A DNA stretch of 16,899 bases from an uncultured Kineothrix sp. Its GTDB lineage: Bacteria > Bacillota > Clostridia > Lachnospirales > Lachnospiraceae. The notes beneath the pieces were generated by a model. That model did not search any database. It saw only the letters and a list, made by a program, of their open reading frames with translations, and had not been told where the DNA came from. Shown here piece by piece: positions 6,651-12,425 of the stretch; within the stretch, counting starts at the first letter, position 1; each line of letters opens with the position of its first letter. A program made the position numbers and the translations under genes. The stretch covers positions 1 through 16,899 of the forward strand of contig CAJUMD010000073.1 in the NCBI GenBank assembly GCA_910587275.1, given 5' to 3'.

Positions 6651-8123
6651 TTACAAAAGCGGCGACAGAAGCCTGCAGACCTGTTCCTTAAACCGTATGG
6701 GCAGTGACCTGCCCATATATATATTTTTCGTTATCTGCCTGCACTGCTCCAAATCACGGTCGAAAATCTCCCGCATTGCGCGCGCCATCCCCCCATTGTA
6801 AACCACCGCATTCACCTCAAAATTCAGGGCAAAACTGCGGATGTCCATATTCGCCGTTCCATAACAAAGCACCGTGTCATCCACCACCATCCCTTTGGCA
6901 TGGAGGAAACCGTTATGATACGTATAGCATTTTGCTCCTGCCATCACCAAATCGCCGATATAGGAATATGTCGCCCAATACACAAAAGGATGGTCCGGCT
7001 TGCAGGGAATCATCACATTCACGTCGATTCCCGAAGAAACCGCAATGGACAGCGCCGACAAAATCGCCTCGTCCGGAATAAAATAAGGGGTTTGGATATA
7101 GATGCTTTTCTTCGCCTTCCCAATCAGCCGCAAATAATTATCACGGATGCTGCGGTGCCTGGAATCCGGCCCGCTGGAAACAATCTGTACCTCACAGTGC
7201 TGCGTTGACCCGGTATTCCTGTGCGTCGCATATTTGTCCGTCATAAACAGGTTTTCCTTGGCGGCATAATTCCAGTCCAGCGCAAACCTTAGCTCCAGCG
7301 ATGCCACCGCCGATCCCGTAATGCGCAAATGAGTATCTCTCCAGTAACCGAACTTATCATCCAGCCCGATATACTCCTTTCCGATATTAAAACCGCCCAC
7401 ATAACCGATTCTTCCGTCAATAACCACGATTTTCCGGTGGTTCCTGTAATTCATCCGAAGGTGCAGCCGCCGCAGCACTGCCGGGAAAAATTCCGACGTC
7501 CGCACGCCCTGCCGGTTCAGCTCACGCCAGCAGCCCTTTTTCACGAACCTGCCGCCCATGCCGTCATAAAGGATGCGCACTTCCACGCCTTGCGCCGCTT
7601 TCTCCACCAGCACTTCCTTTATCCGCCGGAACAGCACATCGTTTTTAATAATATAATACTGCACATGGATATAGTTCTGCGCCTGCCGCATATCCTCAAG
7701 CAGGGCATCAAACTTTTCGTTGCCGTCCGTAAAAATCCGGATGTCATTATCATTGGTTAACATTGCCCCCGATGCCGCCAGGTTATACATGACCAAATCG
7801 GAGTATTCCGCAATTTCGGGGCTTTTATGCTCCATCCCCTTATTTTGCAGCCGGTACTCCTGTTTGCGTATCGCCTCATTTAAATGATCCTCGATTTCCT
7901 TAATCCGGAACATCCGCTGTTTATGCATATCCGTCCCAATAAACAGGTAAAACACGAACCCCAAAATCGGAATAAAATACAGAAGCAGCAGCCACGTCCA
8001 TACCGACTGCGGCTCCTTCCTTTGGAAGAAAATAATGATAACTGCCAATATAAAATTAATGAAAAGCAAATGCCCGAATAAAAATTCCACTCCCGTGCCG
8101 AGTTCCCGCCAAACCATAACCAT
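6651..8123 (-). CDS. cls: Cardiolipin synthase (phospholipase D family)
   Basis: The roughly 490-aa membrane enzyme joins two phosphatidylglycerol molecules into cardiolipin and glycerol. Two N-terminal transmembrane segments (HLLFINFILAVIIIFF and the one around WTWLLLLYFIPILGFVFYLF) precede two PLD domains. Both HKD motifs are intact: HRKIVVIDGRIGYVGG in the first and HAKGMVVDDTVLCYGTANMD in the second. The length is normal for Cls. I chose ATG at 8123, just after a G-rich stretch (GGGCGGG); ATG at 8117 and TTG at 8141 are alternatives with no better RBS. It has a convincing promoter at 8168-8196 and is divergent from the accessory block. Confidence 0.95.
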   Translation of the reverse strand: MVMVWRELGTGVEFLFGHLLFINFILAVIIIFFQRKEPQSVWTWLLLLYFIPILGFVFYLFIGTDMHKQRMFRIKEIEDHLNEAIRKQEYRLQNKGMEHKSPEIAEYSDLVMYNLAASGAMLTNDNDIRIFTDGNEKFDALLEDMRQAQNYIHVQYYIIKNDVLFRRIKEVLVEKAAQGVEVRILYDGMGGRFVKKGCWRELNRQGVRTSEFFPAVLRRLHLRMNYRNHRKIVVIDGRIGYVGGFNIGKEYIGLDDKFGYWRDTHLRITGSAVASLELRFALDWNYAAKENLFMTDKYATHRNTGSTQHCEVQIVSSGPDSRHRSIRDNYLRLIGKAKKSIYIQTPYFIPDEAILSALSIAVSSGIDVNVMIPCKPDHPFVYWATYSYIGDLVMAGAKCYTYHNGFLHAKGMVVDDTVLCYGTANMDIRSFALNFEVNAVVYNGGMARAMREIFDRDLEQCRQITKNIYMGRSLPIRFKEQVCRLLSPLL

Positions 8124-8167
8124 TTTTCCCGCCCATCCCAAAACGAAGCCGCAGTTCCAATTTCCCC

Positions 8168-8196
8168 ATTATATATCATTCCCCGTTTTTCTTCAA
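8168..8196 (-). promoter_or_regulatory. cls promoter
   Basis: On the minus strand TTGAAG (8191-8196) and a perfect TATAAT (8168-8173) are exactly 17 bp apart, about 45 nt before the cls start. The spacer contains the candidate att core at 8178-8187, so the -35 would come from the integrated element. Confidence 0.7.
8178..8187 (+). other. Candidate attL core (ATTCCCCGTT)
   Basis: ATTCCCCGTT recurs in the same orientation at 12433-12442, bracketing the integrase and its accessory genes (about 4.27 kb). Two tandem TTTTATAAA 9-mers lie inside this end at 8240-8257. The repeat is short, so it is a candidate only. Confidence 0.35.
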
Positions 8197-8298
8197 CACA
8201 CACGGGAGTAAAAAAAATTACGCCCAAACTTAGAAAAACTTTTATAAATTTTATAAAAAGAAAACCGCCACCGGACATCAGAAAAACGGCAATGCCTG

Positions 8299-8327
8299 TT
8301 GAAAGGGGGACGGGGGTATGTTATGAT
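8299..8327 (+). promoter_or_regulatory. Toxin mRNA promoter
   Basis: TTGAAA (8299-8304) and TATGAT (8322-8327) are separated by 17 bp. Transcription from about 8334 gives a leader of about 60 nt containing GTTACAGGGTG (8345-8355) and GTTGACC (8357-8363). Confidence 0.65.
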
Positions 8328-8344
8328 GCTTATGGGACAGCCGT

Positions 8345-8355
8345 GTTACAGGGTG
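8345..8355 (+). repeat. Direct repeat GTTACAGGGTG, 5'UTR copy
   Basis: An exact 11-bp copy lies at 8519-8529, downstream of the toxin ORF and inside the antisense RNA. The antisense RNA can therefore pair perfectly with the toxin leader as well as with the toxin 3' end, as with the direct repeats of the par locus of pAD1. Confidence 0.75.
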
Positions 8356-8392
8356 TGTTGACCTCTATTCTTTACGGAATGGGGGTGATGCT

Positions 8393-8482
8393 ATGAGAAA
8401 TCATTTTGATTTTAAGGATATTATGACCTTTGGTCTTTTCCTTTTGGCATTGCTTACATTTGTTTTTACGTTTTGTAGGTAG
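8393..8482 (+). CDS. 29-aa holin-like type I toxin
   Basis: The peptide begins MRNHFDFKDIMTFGLFLLAL and ends LTFVFTFCR. It is a single hydrophobic helix after a short charged N-terminus with a basic C-terminal residue. The DIMTFGLFLLALLTFV signature is that of the Firmicutes 'putative holin-like toxin' family, related to TxpA/BsrG/Fst membrane toxins, which insert in the cell's own membrane. GGGGGTG lies 5 nt upstream of the ATG. The gene has its own promoter and terminator, and a convergent antisense RNA overlaps its 3' end. Confidence 0.8.
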   Translation: MRNHFDFKDIMTFGLFLLALLTFVFTFCR

Positions 8483-8492
8483 CCTTACATAG

Positions 8493-8530
8493 AAAAACCA
8501 CCCTAAAAACTTTGGCCAGTTACAGGGTGG
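8493..8530 (-). terminator. Terminator of the antisense RNA
   Basis: On the minus strand CCACCCT pairs with AGGGTGG (plus-strand arms 8498-8504 and 8524-8530) and is followed by TTTTTCT. The stem is 7 bp with a 19-nt loop. Confidence 0.7.
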
Positions 8531-8552
8531 AATTTCTATAAACTTAACTGGT

Positions 8553-8584
8553 CAACCCACCTTGTGGGCGGTTGCCCTTTTTTT
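8553..8584 (+). terminator. Terminator of the toxin mRNA
   Basis: CAA-CCCAC/GTGGG-TTG forms a stem with a CTT loop and a small bulge, followed by CCC and seven T residues. Confidence 0.75.
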
Positions 8585-8593
8585 CATACCTCA

Positions 8594-8622
8594 AATATAG
8601 CACATATGGCAGCAGGACGCAA
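8594..8622 (-). promoter_or_regulatory. Promoter of the antisense RNA
   Basis: The minus strand has TTGCGT (8617-8622), a 17-bp spacer and TATATT (8594-8599) with a TGC extension before it. The start falls near 8587. Confidence 0.6.
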
Positions 8623-8703
8623 GCGGAATATGCTTCCGTGCGGGACGGTATCCCAAAATGCACGGAGTCCGCCACACGGCGCAGTCCGGCGCCCTGCTGC
8701 CAT
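8606..8703. other. Multi-hairpin region closed by an 11-bp inverted repeat
   Basis: ATGGCAGCAGG (8606-8616) pairs with CCTGCTGCCAT (8693-8703). Inside are CGGAA/TTCCG around TATGC, GGGA/TCCC around CGGTA, and GCC/GGC around ACAC. GGGACGG (8642-8648) could alternatively pair with CCGTCCC (8705-8711). No plausible gene covers it. It may be a noncoding RNA, or an oriT or replication-origin-like structure of the integrative element. Confidence 0.5.
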
Positions 8704-8755
8704 CCCGTCCCCCCGTTCCATGATTCCCCCGTTTCCCACGCTTTTAGAAAACACC

Positions 8756-8787
8756 CGAAAAACCCGCCGCACGGAGTAAAATGCGGC
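8756..8787 (-). terminator. Minus-strand intrinsic terminator
   Basis: The minus strand reads GCCGCA-10 nt-TGCGGC, then GGGTTTTT. It would end a transcript running from the ribbon-helix-helix-like gene (stop at 9076) through about 290 nt of noncoding DNA. Confidence 0.65.
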
Positions 8788-9075
8788 AGTGTCGGCATTT
8801 ACGTCTGCCTTCGCCGTCCCTGCGGTCTTTGGCTTTCACAATCTTTTACGGGCTTCCCGGAAAGGGAATAACGGAATAAATACGCAAGCCCGCACTCCCG
8901 TAGGCCCCGTTTCCGGTTTGGGCGGCACAGGCGGGGGATTTACCGGCTTACGCGGTAAAATGCCTGTACGGGGCAGACAGGACGGTTATTTGCCGTACCG
9001 TGCCCCATGGTATATGCCTGCTGCCACCGGTGCCGCATGATATCCGTTTACCGCCCGCAATGATACCTGGGCAAA
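8788..9075 (-). other. Hairpin-rich noncoding stretch downstream of the regulator gene
   Basis: I see no credible ORF with a ribosome binding site on either strand. Inverted repeats include TTTACC/GGTAAA (8939-8944, 8954-8959) and a nested GGGGCA...ACGG/CCGT...TGCCCC (8970-9006). CCTGCTGCC, the arm sequence of the 8606-8703 structure, recurs at 9017-9025 and inside the next gene at 9105-9113. It is probably the 3' untranslated or cis-acting part of the element. Confidence 0.45.
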
Positions 9076-9528
9076 TCAGGTCCCTCCCGGAGAAGCGGAA
9101 GCACCCTGCTGCCTTGCCTTCTCCATCAGCATGGCAAGCGCTTCCTGCCCGTATGCGTCCACAATGTCAAGCTGGTACGGGATACTGCTGGCCAGCTTTG
9201 CAAGGTCAATGCCGCGTATGGCGGTTTCGGTTAGTTTCCGGTACTTCCTTACGCCCCGCCCCTGATTGGGGTCGGCAGTTTGGACGGGAACGGTTTCCCG
9301 CACCGGTTCTTTGCTTCCGGTGGCAGCCGGCCGTGCCTGATTGGCATTATCGCGCTCCATTGTTTCATTAATGGCGCGCATAATAAAACCATTCATACTT
9401 TCCTGTTTGGCATCGGCATGGGCTTTTATGTCAGACTTACGACCTTTGGGCATCCTGATTTGATATAAGTCATAATTTTCTTTCATGTATTTACTTACAG
9501 CTTTTTGCTGGGCTTTTGATGCTGGCAT
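9076..9528 (-). CDS. Arc/CopG-like ribbon-helix-helix DNA-binding protein
   Basis: The 150-aa protein has an N-terminal stretch (about 16-60) reading YDLYQIRMPKGRKSDIKAHA then ADAKQESMNGFIMRAINETM. This fits a beta strand followed by two helices, as in the Arc/CopG/ParD fold. The rest is a Gln/Pro/Arg-rich linker and a helical tail (about 105-150). The ATG at 9528 has GAGGG 5 nt upstream; the frame stays open to 9630 but nothing there looks coding. It is divergent from the HIRAN/integrase operon, and three operator-like repeats separate the two. By position it is the repressor or switch of the element, probably self-regulating. The homodimer and operator contact are inferred. Confidence 0.75.
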   Translation of the reverse strand: MPASKAQQKAVSKYMKENYDLYQIRMPKGRKSDIKAHADAKQESMNGFIMRAINETMERDNANQARPAATGSKEPVRETVPVQTADPNQGRGVRKYRKLTETAIRGIDLAKLASSIPYQLDIVDAYGQEALAMLMEKARQQGASASPGGT

Positions 9529-9601
9529 ATGATTACCCTCTTTCTTCGATGTATTTGGCTGGGGCAGCGAAATGAAGAAAATTCTTTCCCACCATACCCC
9601 A

Positions 9602-9630
9602 ATTATAACCCTTCTGTCTATCGAATGCAA
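9602..9630 (-). promoter_or_regulatory. Promoter of the ribbon-helix-helix-like gene
   Basis: On the minus strand TTGCAT (9625-9630) and TATAAT (9602-9607) are exactly 17 bp apart. The -35 lies inside operator copy 1, so bound repressor would block it. Confidence 0.65.
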
Positions 9631-9634
9631 TATA
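9617..9634. promoter_or_regulatory. Operator-like repeat, copy 1
   Basis: TCTATCGAATGCAATATA is a near copy of copies 2 and 3 (shared core TATCGAATGC). It overlaps the -35 of the leftward promoter. Confidence 0.65.
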
Positions 9635-9646
9635 CAAAATTAATAA

Positions 9647-9664
9647 TATATCGAATGCAATATT
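9647..9664. promoter_or_regulatory. Operator-like repeat, copy 2
   Basis: TATATCGAATGCAATATT is 30 bp from copy 1 and 36 bp from copy 3, counted start to start. That is close to whole helical turns for the first spacing. It overlaps neither promoter. Confidence 0.65.
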
Positions 9665-9678
9665 GTACACTATGGCGA

Positions 9679-9707
9679 TTGCTATATCGAATGCGATATA
9701 TTATAAT
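9679..9707 (+). promoter_or_regulatory. Promoter of the HIRAN/integrase operon
   Basis: TTGCTA (9679-9684), a 17-bp spacer and a perfect TATAAT (9702-9707). Operator copy 3 fills the spacer, so the promoter should be repressible by the divergent regulator. The RBS GGAGG is at 9723-9727. Confidence 0.7.
9683..9700. promoter_or_regulatory. Operator-like repeat, copy 3 (full dyad)
   Basis: TATATCGAATGCGATATA has perfect arms TATATCG/CGATATA around AATG. It is the most symmetric of the three copies and lies in the spacer of the rightward promoter. Confidence 0.7.
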
Positions 9708-9736
9708 GATATTATCAAATGAAGGAGGAAAACCGG

Positions 9737-10168
9737 ATGAAGCAGATAACCAAGACAAGGAAAGCAGTTGCAACAATGGCGAACCAACTCCATAAGCTGG
9801 GCTACACTCTCTCCAAGGCATTCCGGACGGCTTGGGAGCGAATCAAGGACGGCATGACGGTAAAGGTACAGGGCGTAACTTTCGGGAACAGGCAGGAGTT
9901 ATTGCGGTTCATAACCGGAAGGAACCCGGAAGACCTTACGGCATACCTTAGGCGTGACAGGGCAAACACATTTGATAAATACGCGGTAGCCGTGGTCGTG
10001 GGCATACAGGGCATCGGTTACGCCCACATCGGCTATCTTCCCAAGGGCATGGCGCAGAGCGTTGCAACGGTGCTTGACGCGGGCATGGGGCTTAATGCGG
10101 GCTTAAGGATTACCGGCGGGTACGGGTACAAGGAAACCTTCGGTGCGCTGGTGCACATTACGGTTTAG
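9737..10168 (+). CDS. Stand-alone HIRAN-domain protein
   Basis: The 143-aa protein has a basic helical N-terminus (1-40) and a HIRAN domain (about 42-143). Diagnostic pieces are VQGVTFGNRQELL (45-57), LRRDRANTFDKYAVAVVV (71-88) and GYAHIGYLPKGMAQSVATVL (94-113). HIRAN domains bind DNA ends, notably free 3' ends at stalled forks in HLTF; isolated bacterial versions are largely uncharacterised. ATG 9737 is chosen because GGAGG lies 9 nt upstream; an in-frame ATG at 9719 precedes that RBS. It is the first gene of the operon that ends with the integrase, under the operator-bearing promoter. A role in DNA processing during excision or replication of the element is inference. Confidence 0.8.
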   Translation: MKQITKTRKAVATMANQLHKLGYTLSKAFRTAWERIKDGMTVKVQGVTFGNRQELLRFITGRNPEDLTAYLRRDRANTFDKYAVAVVVGIQGIGYAHIGYLPKGMAQSVATVLDAGMGLNAGLRITGGYGYKETFGALVHITV

Positions 10169-10183
10169 GGAAAGGGGGTACAC

Positions 10184-10357
10184 ATGTTATCACGGGAGGA
10201 TTTAGCGGCAATGGTTGCCGCAGAGGAAAAACGGCTGGGCATCGGCAGCAGGGAGTTCATGGAACGCCACGGGGAAATCATGGGGCTTGCCGGACAGGCA
10301 GAACGGAAAAACCAAGACGCCCCCGGCGGTATAACAGGTACCGTCAGGGGCATGTAA
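10184..10357 (+). CDS. 57-aa protein of unknown function
   Basis: ATG at 10184 follows GGGGG with a 5-nt spacing and lies 15 nt after the HIRAN gene stop, so it is very likely translated. The sequence begins MLSREDLAAMVAAEEKRLGI and is mostly helical and charged up to about residue 43, with a Gly-rich end. I do not recognise it. It lacks the winged-helix pattern of a typical excisionase, although its place upstream of int would suit a small recombination accessory factor. Confidence 0.6.
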   Translation: MLSREDLAAMVAAEEKRLGIGSREFMERHGEIMGLAGQAERKNQDAPGGITGTVRGM

Positions 10358-10388
10358 CCCGACAACAAGCAAATTGGGGGCTAAGTAC

Positions 10389-10535
10389 ATGATAACACTT
10401 ACTGCCCCGGAAGAAAAGGAGATTTTGACCAATGCAGGAGATAACCGACAAGAAGGAACCGGAAATTATAATGACAGACCCGTCCAGCCTGCTGCCTGCC
10501 GACTTATTCCGGCTGGTACATATATATCAGGCTGA
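10389..10535 (+). CDS. Possible 48-aa ORF overlapping the next gene
   Basis: ATG at 10389 has GGGGG 8 nt upstream and opens MITLTAPEEKEILTNAGD, ending at 10535. It overlaps the next gene (from 10432) out of frame for 104 nt. The region from 10440 looks less protein-like in this frame, so it may serve mainly as a translated leader that delivers ribosomes to the AAGGAG site of the following gene. Confidence 0.3.
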   Translation: MITLTAPEEKEILTNAGDNRQEGTGNYNDRPVQPAACRLIPAGTYISG

Positions 10536-10971
10536 CAGGGGGGAATTTAGCATAATTTCACGTAACGGTGACGTGGTTTTGATAAACCGTAATATGGAGC
10601 ACGCCAAAGAGGTACGGGAAATAACAGCCGAATACATAAAAACAGGAACACCATACCGCAGGCTGGATATACTTTTTAAAGAGATTGGAAGGTATGCAGG
10701 GAAGAAGGGGCAGACAGCCATAGTTGACGCGCGGCTACGCTGGATTGAAATGCGTGGGCTGGCCGACCGGAAAGAAGAAGCGGAACGGATAATTGCCGCC
10801 TGTAGGAAAGGGCGGATTCTACAGAAAGCAAAAAAGGAAAAGGAACTGCTGGAAATGATTCACAATATCGGTTCCGGCGTGTACGATAAAGAACCTTCCT
10901 GTGATTTTTCCAAGGGAAACGAATACTGCTTTGCATACGGCTACCTTAAGGCATTACAGGCAATGGGATAA
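10432..10971 (+). CDS. 179-aa protein of unknown function
   Basis: The protein starts MQEITDKKEPEIIMTDPSS. A mixed segment (about 20-60) is followed by a strongly helical, Lys/Glu/Arg-rich middle (about 60-145) and an aromatic tail with FAYGYLKALQAMG. No catalytic or metal motif is evident and I do not recognise the family. AAGGAG lies 10 nt upstream of the ATG. It lies in the same operon as the HIRAN protein and integrase, 16 nt before the integrase gene. Confidence 0.65.
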   Translation: MQEITDKKEPEIIMTDPSSLLPADLFRLVHIYQADRGEFSIISRNGDVVLINRNMEHAKEVREITAEYIKTGTPYRRLDILFKEIGRYAGKKGQTAIVDARLRWIEMRGLADRKEEAERIIAACRKGRILQKAKKEKELLEMIHNIGSGVYDKEPSCDFSKGNEYCFAYGYLKALQAMG

Positions 10972-10987
10972 CAAAGGGGGGAACGGA

Positions 10988-12112
10988 ATGGCAAAACGTA
11001 ACATTTCAGCCGGATTCCGGCAGCGGAAGGACGGCAAATATGAGTCAAGGTTTACCATCAACGGGAAGCGGTACAGCGTCTATGCCGCCACGCTCAAGGA
11101 ATGCAGGGAAAAGGATGCGGAACTGCGCGAACGGATAAAAAACGGGCTTTACGTGGATAACCGGAACATTACGCTTGACCGCTACTATTCCGAATGGCGG
11201 GCGGCAAGGATGGGGACGGTAAAGGGGAACACGGTGCTGGGGATGGACAGCCGCTATAAAAACCACATAAGCCCCGCACTCGGACACCGCAGGGTGGCGG
11301 ACATCGAAAAAAGGGAAATCGTCCGGCTGCAGAAGGAGCTTGCCATGAAACAGAAGGCCACAACAGTAAACACGACCATCGTACAGGTGAAGGGCATCCT
11401 AAACGATGCGGTTGCGGACGGCATTATGGCAAAGAACCCGGCAGCAGGGGTAAAGCCACTCCGGGTGGATGCAAAGGAAGCAAGCGAAACGTACCACCGC
11501 GCGCTGACGGAAAATGAGCAGCGCACGTTTATGGAATACGTCAGGAACGAATGGCTGTATGAAATGATAGCGCTGCTCCTGTGCACGGGGATGCGCATGG
11601 GGGAAGCGGCGGCGCTTACGTGGGGTGACATCGATTACATAAACCACGTAATACACGTAACGAAGACGGTGAGCCGTTCGGCGGACGGGAAATTCATCAC
11701 GGGACCACCGAAAAGCAAAAGCGGAATCAGGGACATACCGCTGAATGACACCGTTAAGGCAGTCCTTAAAAGCCAGCGGGAAAAACTGGAGACGGTGCAC
11801 GGCAACGTTGCAAGCCTGTCCCGTTCCGTGTTTGAAAACGTCTACGGGGGCATGGTGTACAATGCCACCCTCAACAAGACAATCAGCAACGCCATAGAAA
11901 GGATGAACGGGGACGGGATGCGGGTGGAACATTTTTCCGCCCACGCCCTCCGCGACACGTTTGCCACCCGCTACATAGAACAGGGGGGAAGCCCGCAGGT
12001 ATTGAAGACCATACTTGGACATTCCAGCCTGTCCATGACCATGGACCTGTACGCCCACGTCCTCCCCAATACGAAGCAGGAGGAAATGAACAGCATACAC
12101 ATAGCCCTGTAA
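10988..12112 (+). CDS. int: Tyrosine integrase (Tn916/phage type)
   Basis: The 374-aa recombinase cuts and joins att sites to insert or excise the element. An N-terminal arm-binding domain (about 1-60, GFRQRKDGKYESRFTINGKR) resembles the AP2-like domain of Tn916 Int. A SAM-like core-binding domain (62-155) and the catalytic domain (165-374) follow. The active-site set is complete: Arg203 (TGMRMGE), Lys242 or Lys244 (PPKSKSG), His319 and Arg322 (HALRDTF), His345 (ILGHSS) and Tyr355 (LYAHVL). GGGGGG lies 7 nt before the ATG at 10988. It is the last gene of the operon, 16 nt after its neighbour, and is followed by a terminator and candidate arm sites. It appears intact. Confidence 0.95.
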   Translation: MAKRNISAGFRQRKDGKYESRFTINGKRYSVYAATLKECREKDAELRERIKNGLYVDNRNITLDRYYSEWRAARMGTVKGNTVLGMDSRYKNHISPALGHRRVADIEKREIVRLQKELAMKQKATTVNTTIVQVKGILNDAVADGIMAKNPAAGVKPLRVDAKEASETYHRALTENEQRTFMEYVRNEWLYEMIALLLCTGMRMGEAAALTWGDIDYINHVIHVTKTVSRSADGKFITGPPKSKSGIRDIPLNDTVKAVLKSQREKLETVHGNVASLSRSVFENVYGGMVYNATLNKTISNAIERMNGDGMRVEHFSAHALRDTFATRYIEQGGSPQVLKTILGHSSLSMTMDLYAHVLPNTKQEEMNSIHIAL

Positions 12113-12125
12113 GCAGCAGACGTGG

Positions 12126-12167
12126 AAAAGGCGGTACCGGCCCGGAAGGGAAACGGCACCGCCTTTT
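12126..12167 (+). terminator. Terminator after the integrase gene
   Basis: AAAAGGCGGT (12126-12135) pairs perfectly with ACCGCCTTTT (12158-12167), 13 nt after the int stop. It should work in both directions. Confidence 0.85.
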
Positions 12168-12238
12168 CATGTGCCGGACTGCTGCCGCCTTCCCATTCCA
12201 TGGAGGGGCAATAAAAAAATGAGTGTTTTTTATGCGTC

Positions 12239-12267
12239 CCGTATCCCGCAAAGCCGCATGGATACGG
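12239..12267. repeat. 8-bp inverted repeat CCGTATCC/GGATACGG
   Basis: The arms (12239-12246, 12260-12267) are 13 bp apart and overlap a competing AAGCCG/CGGCTT hairpin (12251-12270). It lies between the int terminator and the candidate arm sites and may be a recombination accessory-factor site. Confidence 0.45.
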
Positions 12268-12275
12268 CTTTCCCG

Positions 12276-12311
12276 TACCCCAATCCGTACCCCAATTTAT
12301 ACCCCAATCCG
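12276..12311 (+). repeat. Three tandem 12-bp repeats (TACCCCAATNNR)
   Basis: TACCCCAATCCG, TACCCCAATTTA and TACCCCAATCCG run end to end at 12276, 12288 and 12300. Two AGGACAAAA copies with a 10-bp period follow at 12331-12339 and 12341-12349. Their place between int and the candidate attR core suggests arm-type integrase sites and an excisionase-type site respectively, an inference from Tn916- and lambda-like systems. Confidence 0.6.
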
Positions 12312-12425
12312 CCCCCATAAACCGATAAAAAGGACAAAACAGGACAAAAAGTTTTTAACGGGGAAATGTGGCGGAAAGCGCGGATTCATGCGGCTTCCGC
12401 TACCTAAGACAACCCAATATGGGCA

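Larger units (their letters stand above)
8490..8587 (-). ncRNA. Antisense antitoxin RNA of the type I locus
   Basis: A roughly 98-nt minus-strand transcript is predicted from the promoter at 8594-8622 to the intrinsic terminator at 8493-8530. It is complementary to the whole 3' end of the toxin mRNA, and through CACCCTGTAAC to the 11-mer in the toxin leader. It would block translation or trigger RNase III decay of the toxin mRNA. Its extent is inferred from promoter and terminator positions. Confidence 0.7.

Noticed and set aside
8544..8798. 84-codon minus-strand frame across the toxin-antitoxin 3' end and the hairpin region
   Set aside because: It runs through two terminators and the antisense promoter, has no ribosome binding site, and the peptide is low in protein-like pattern.
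8941..9037. 32-codon minus-strand frame downstream of the regulator gene
   Set aside because: It has no convincing ribosome binding site and overlaps strong inverted repeats.
8608..9113. CCTGCTGCC repeats as replication iterons
   Set aside because: Only four copies at irregular spacing, one inverted, plus another inside a coding region at 10488. No replication initiator gene is present.
9617..9700. The three TATCGAATGC repeats as a CRISPR array
   Set aside because: Repeats of 10-18 bp with 12- and 18-bp gaps in a divergent promoter region, and no cas genes; operator sites explain them.
10184..10357. 57-aa protein as the excisionase (Xis)
   Set aside because: Its position suits, but no winged-helix or helix-turn-helix pattern is visible, so it is left as unknown.
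12219..12320. 33-codon ORF (MSVFYASRIPQSRMD...) whose end encodes PYPN repeats
   Set aside because: There is a GGAGGGG 10 nt upstream, but the repetitive peptide is only the translation of the 12-bp tandem repeats and the ORF lies in the putative attachment region after the int terminator.
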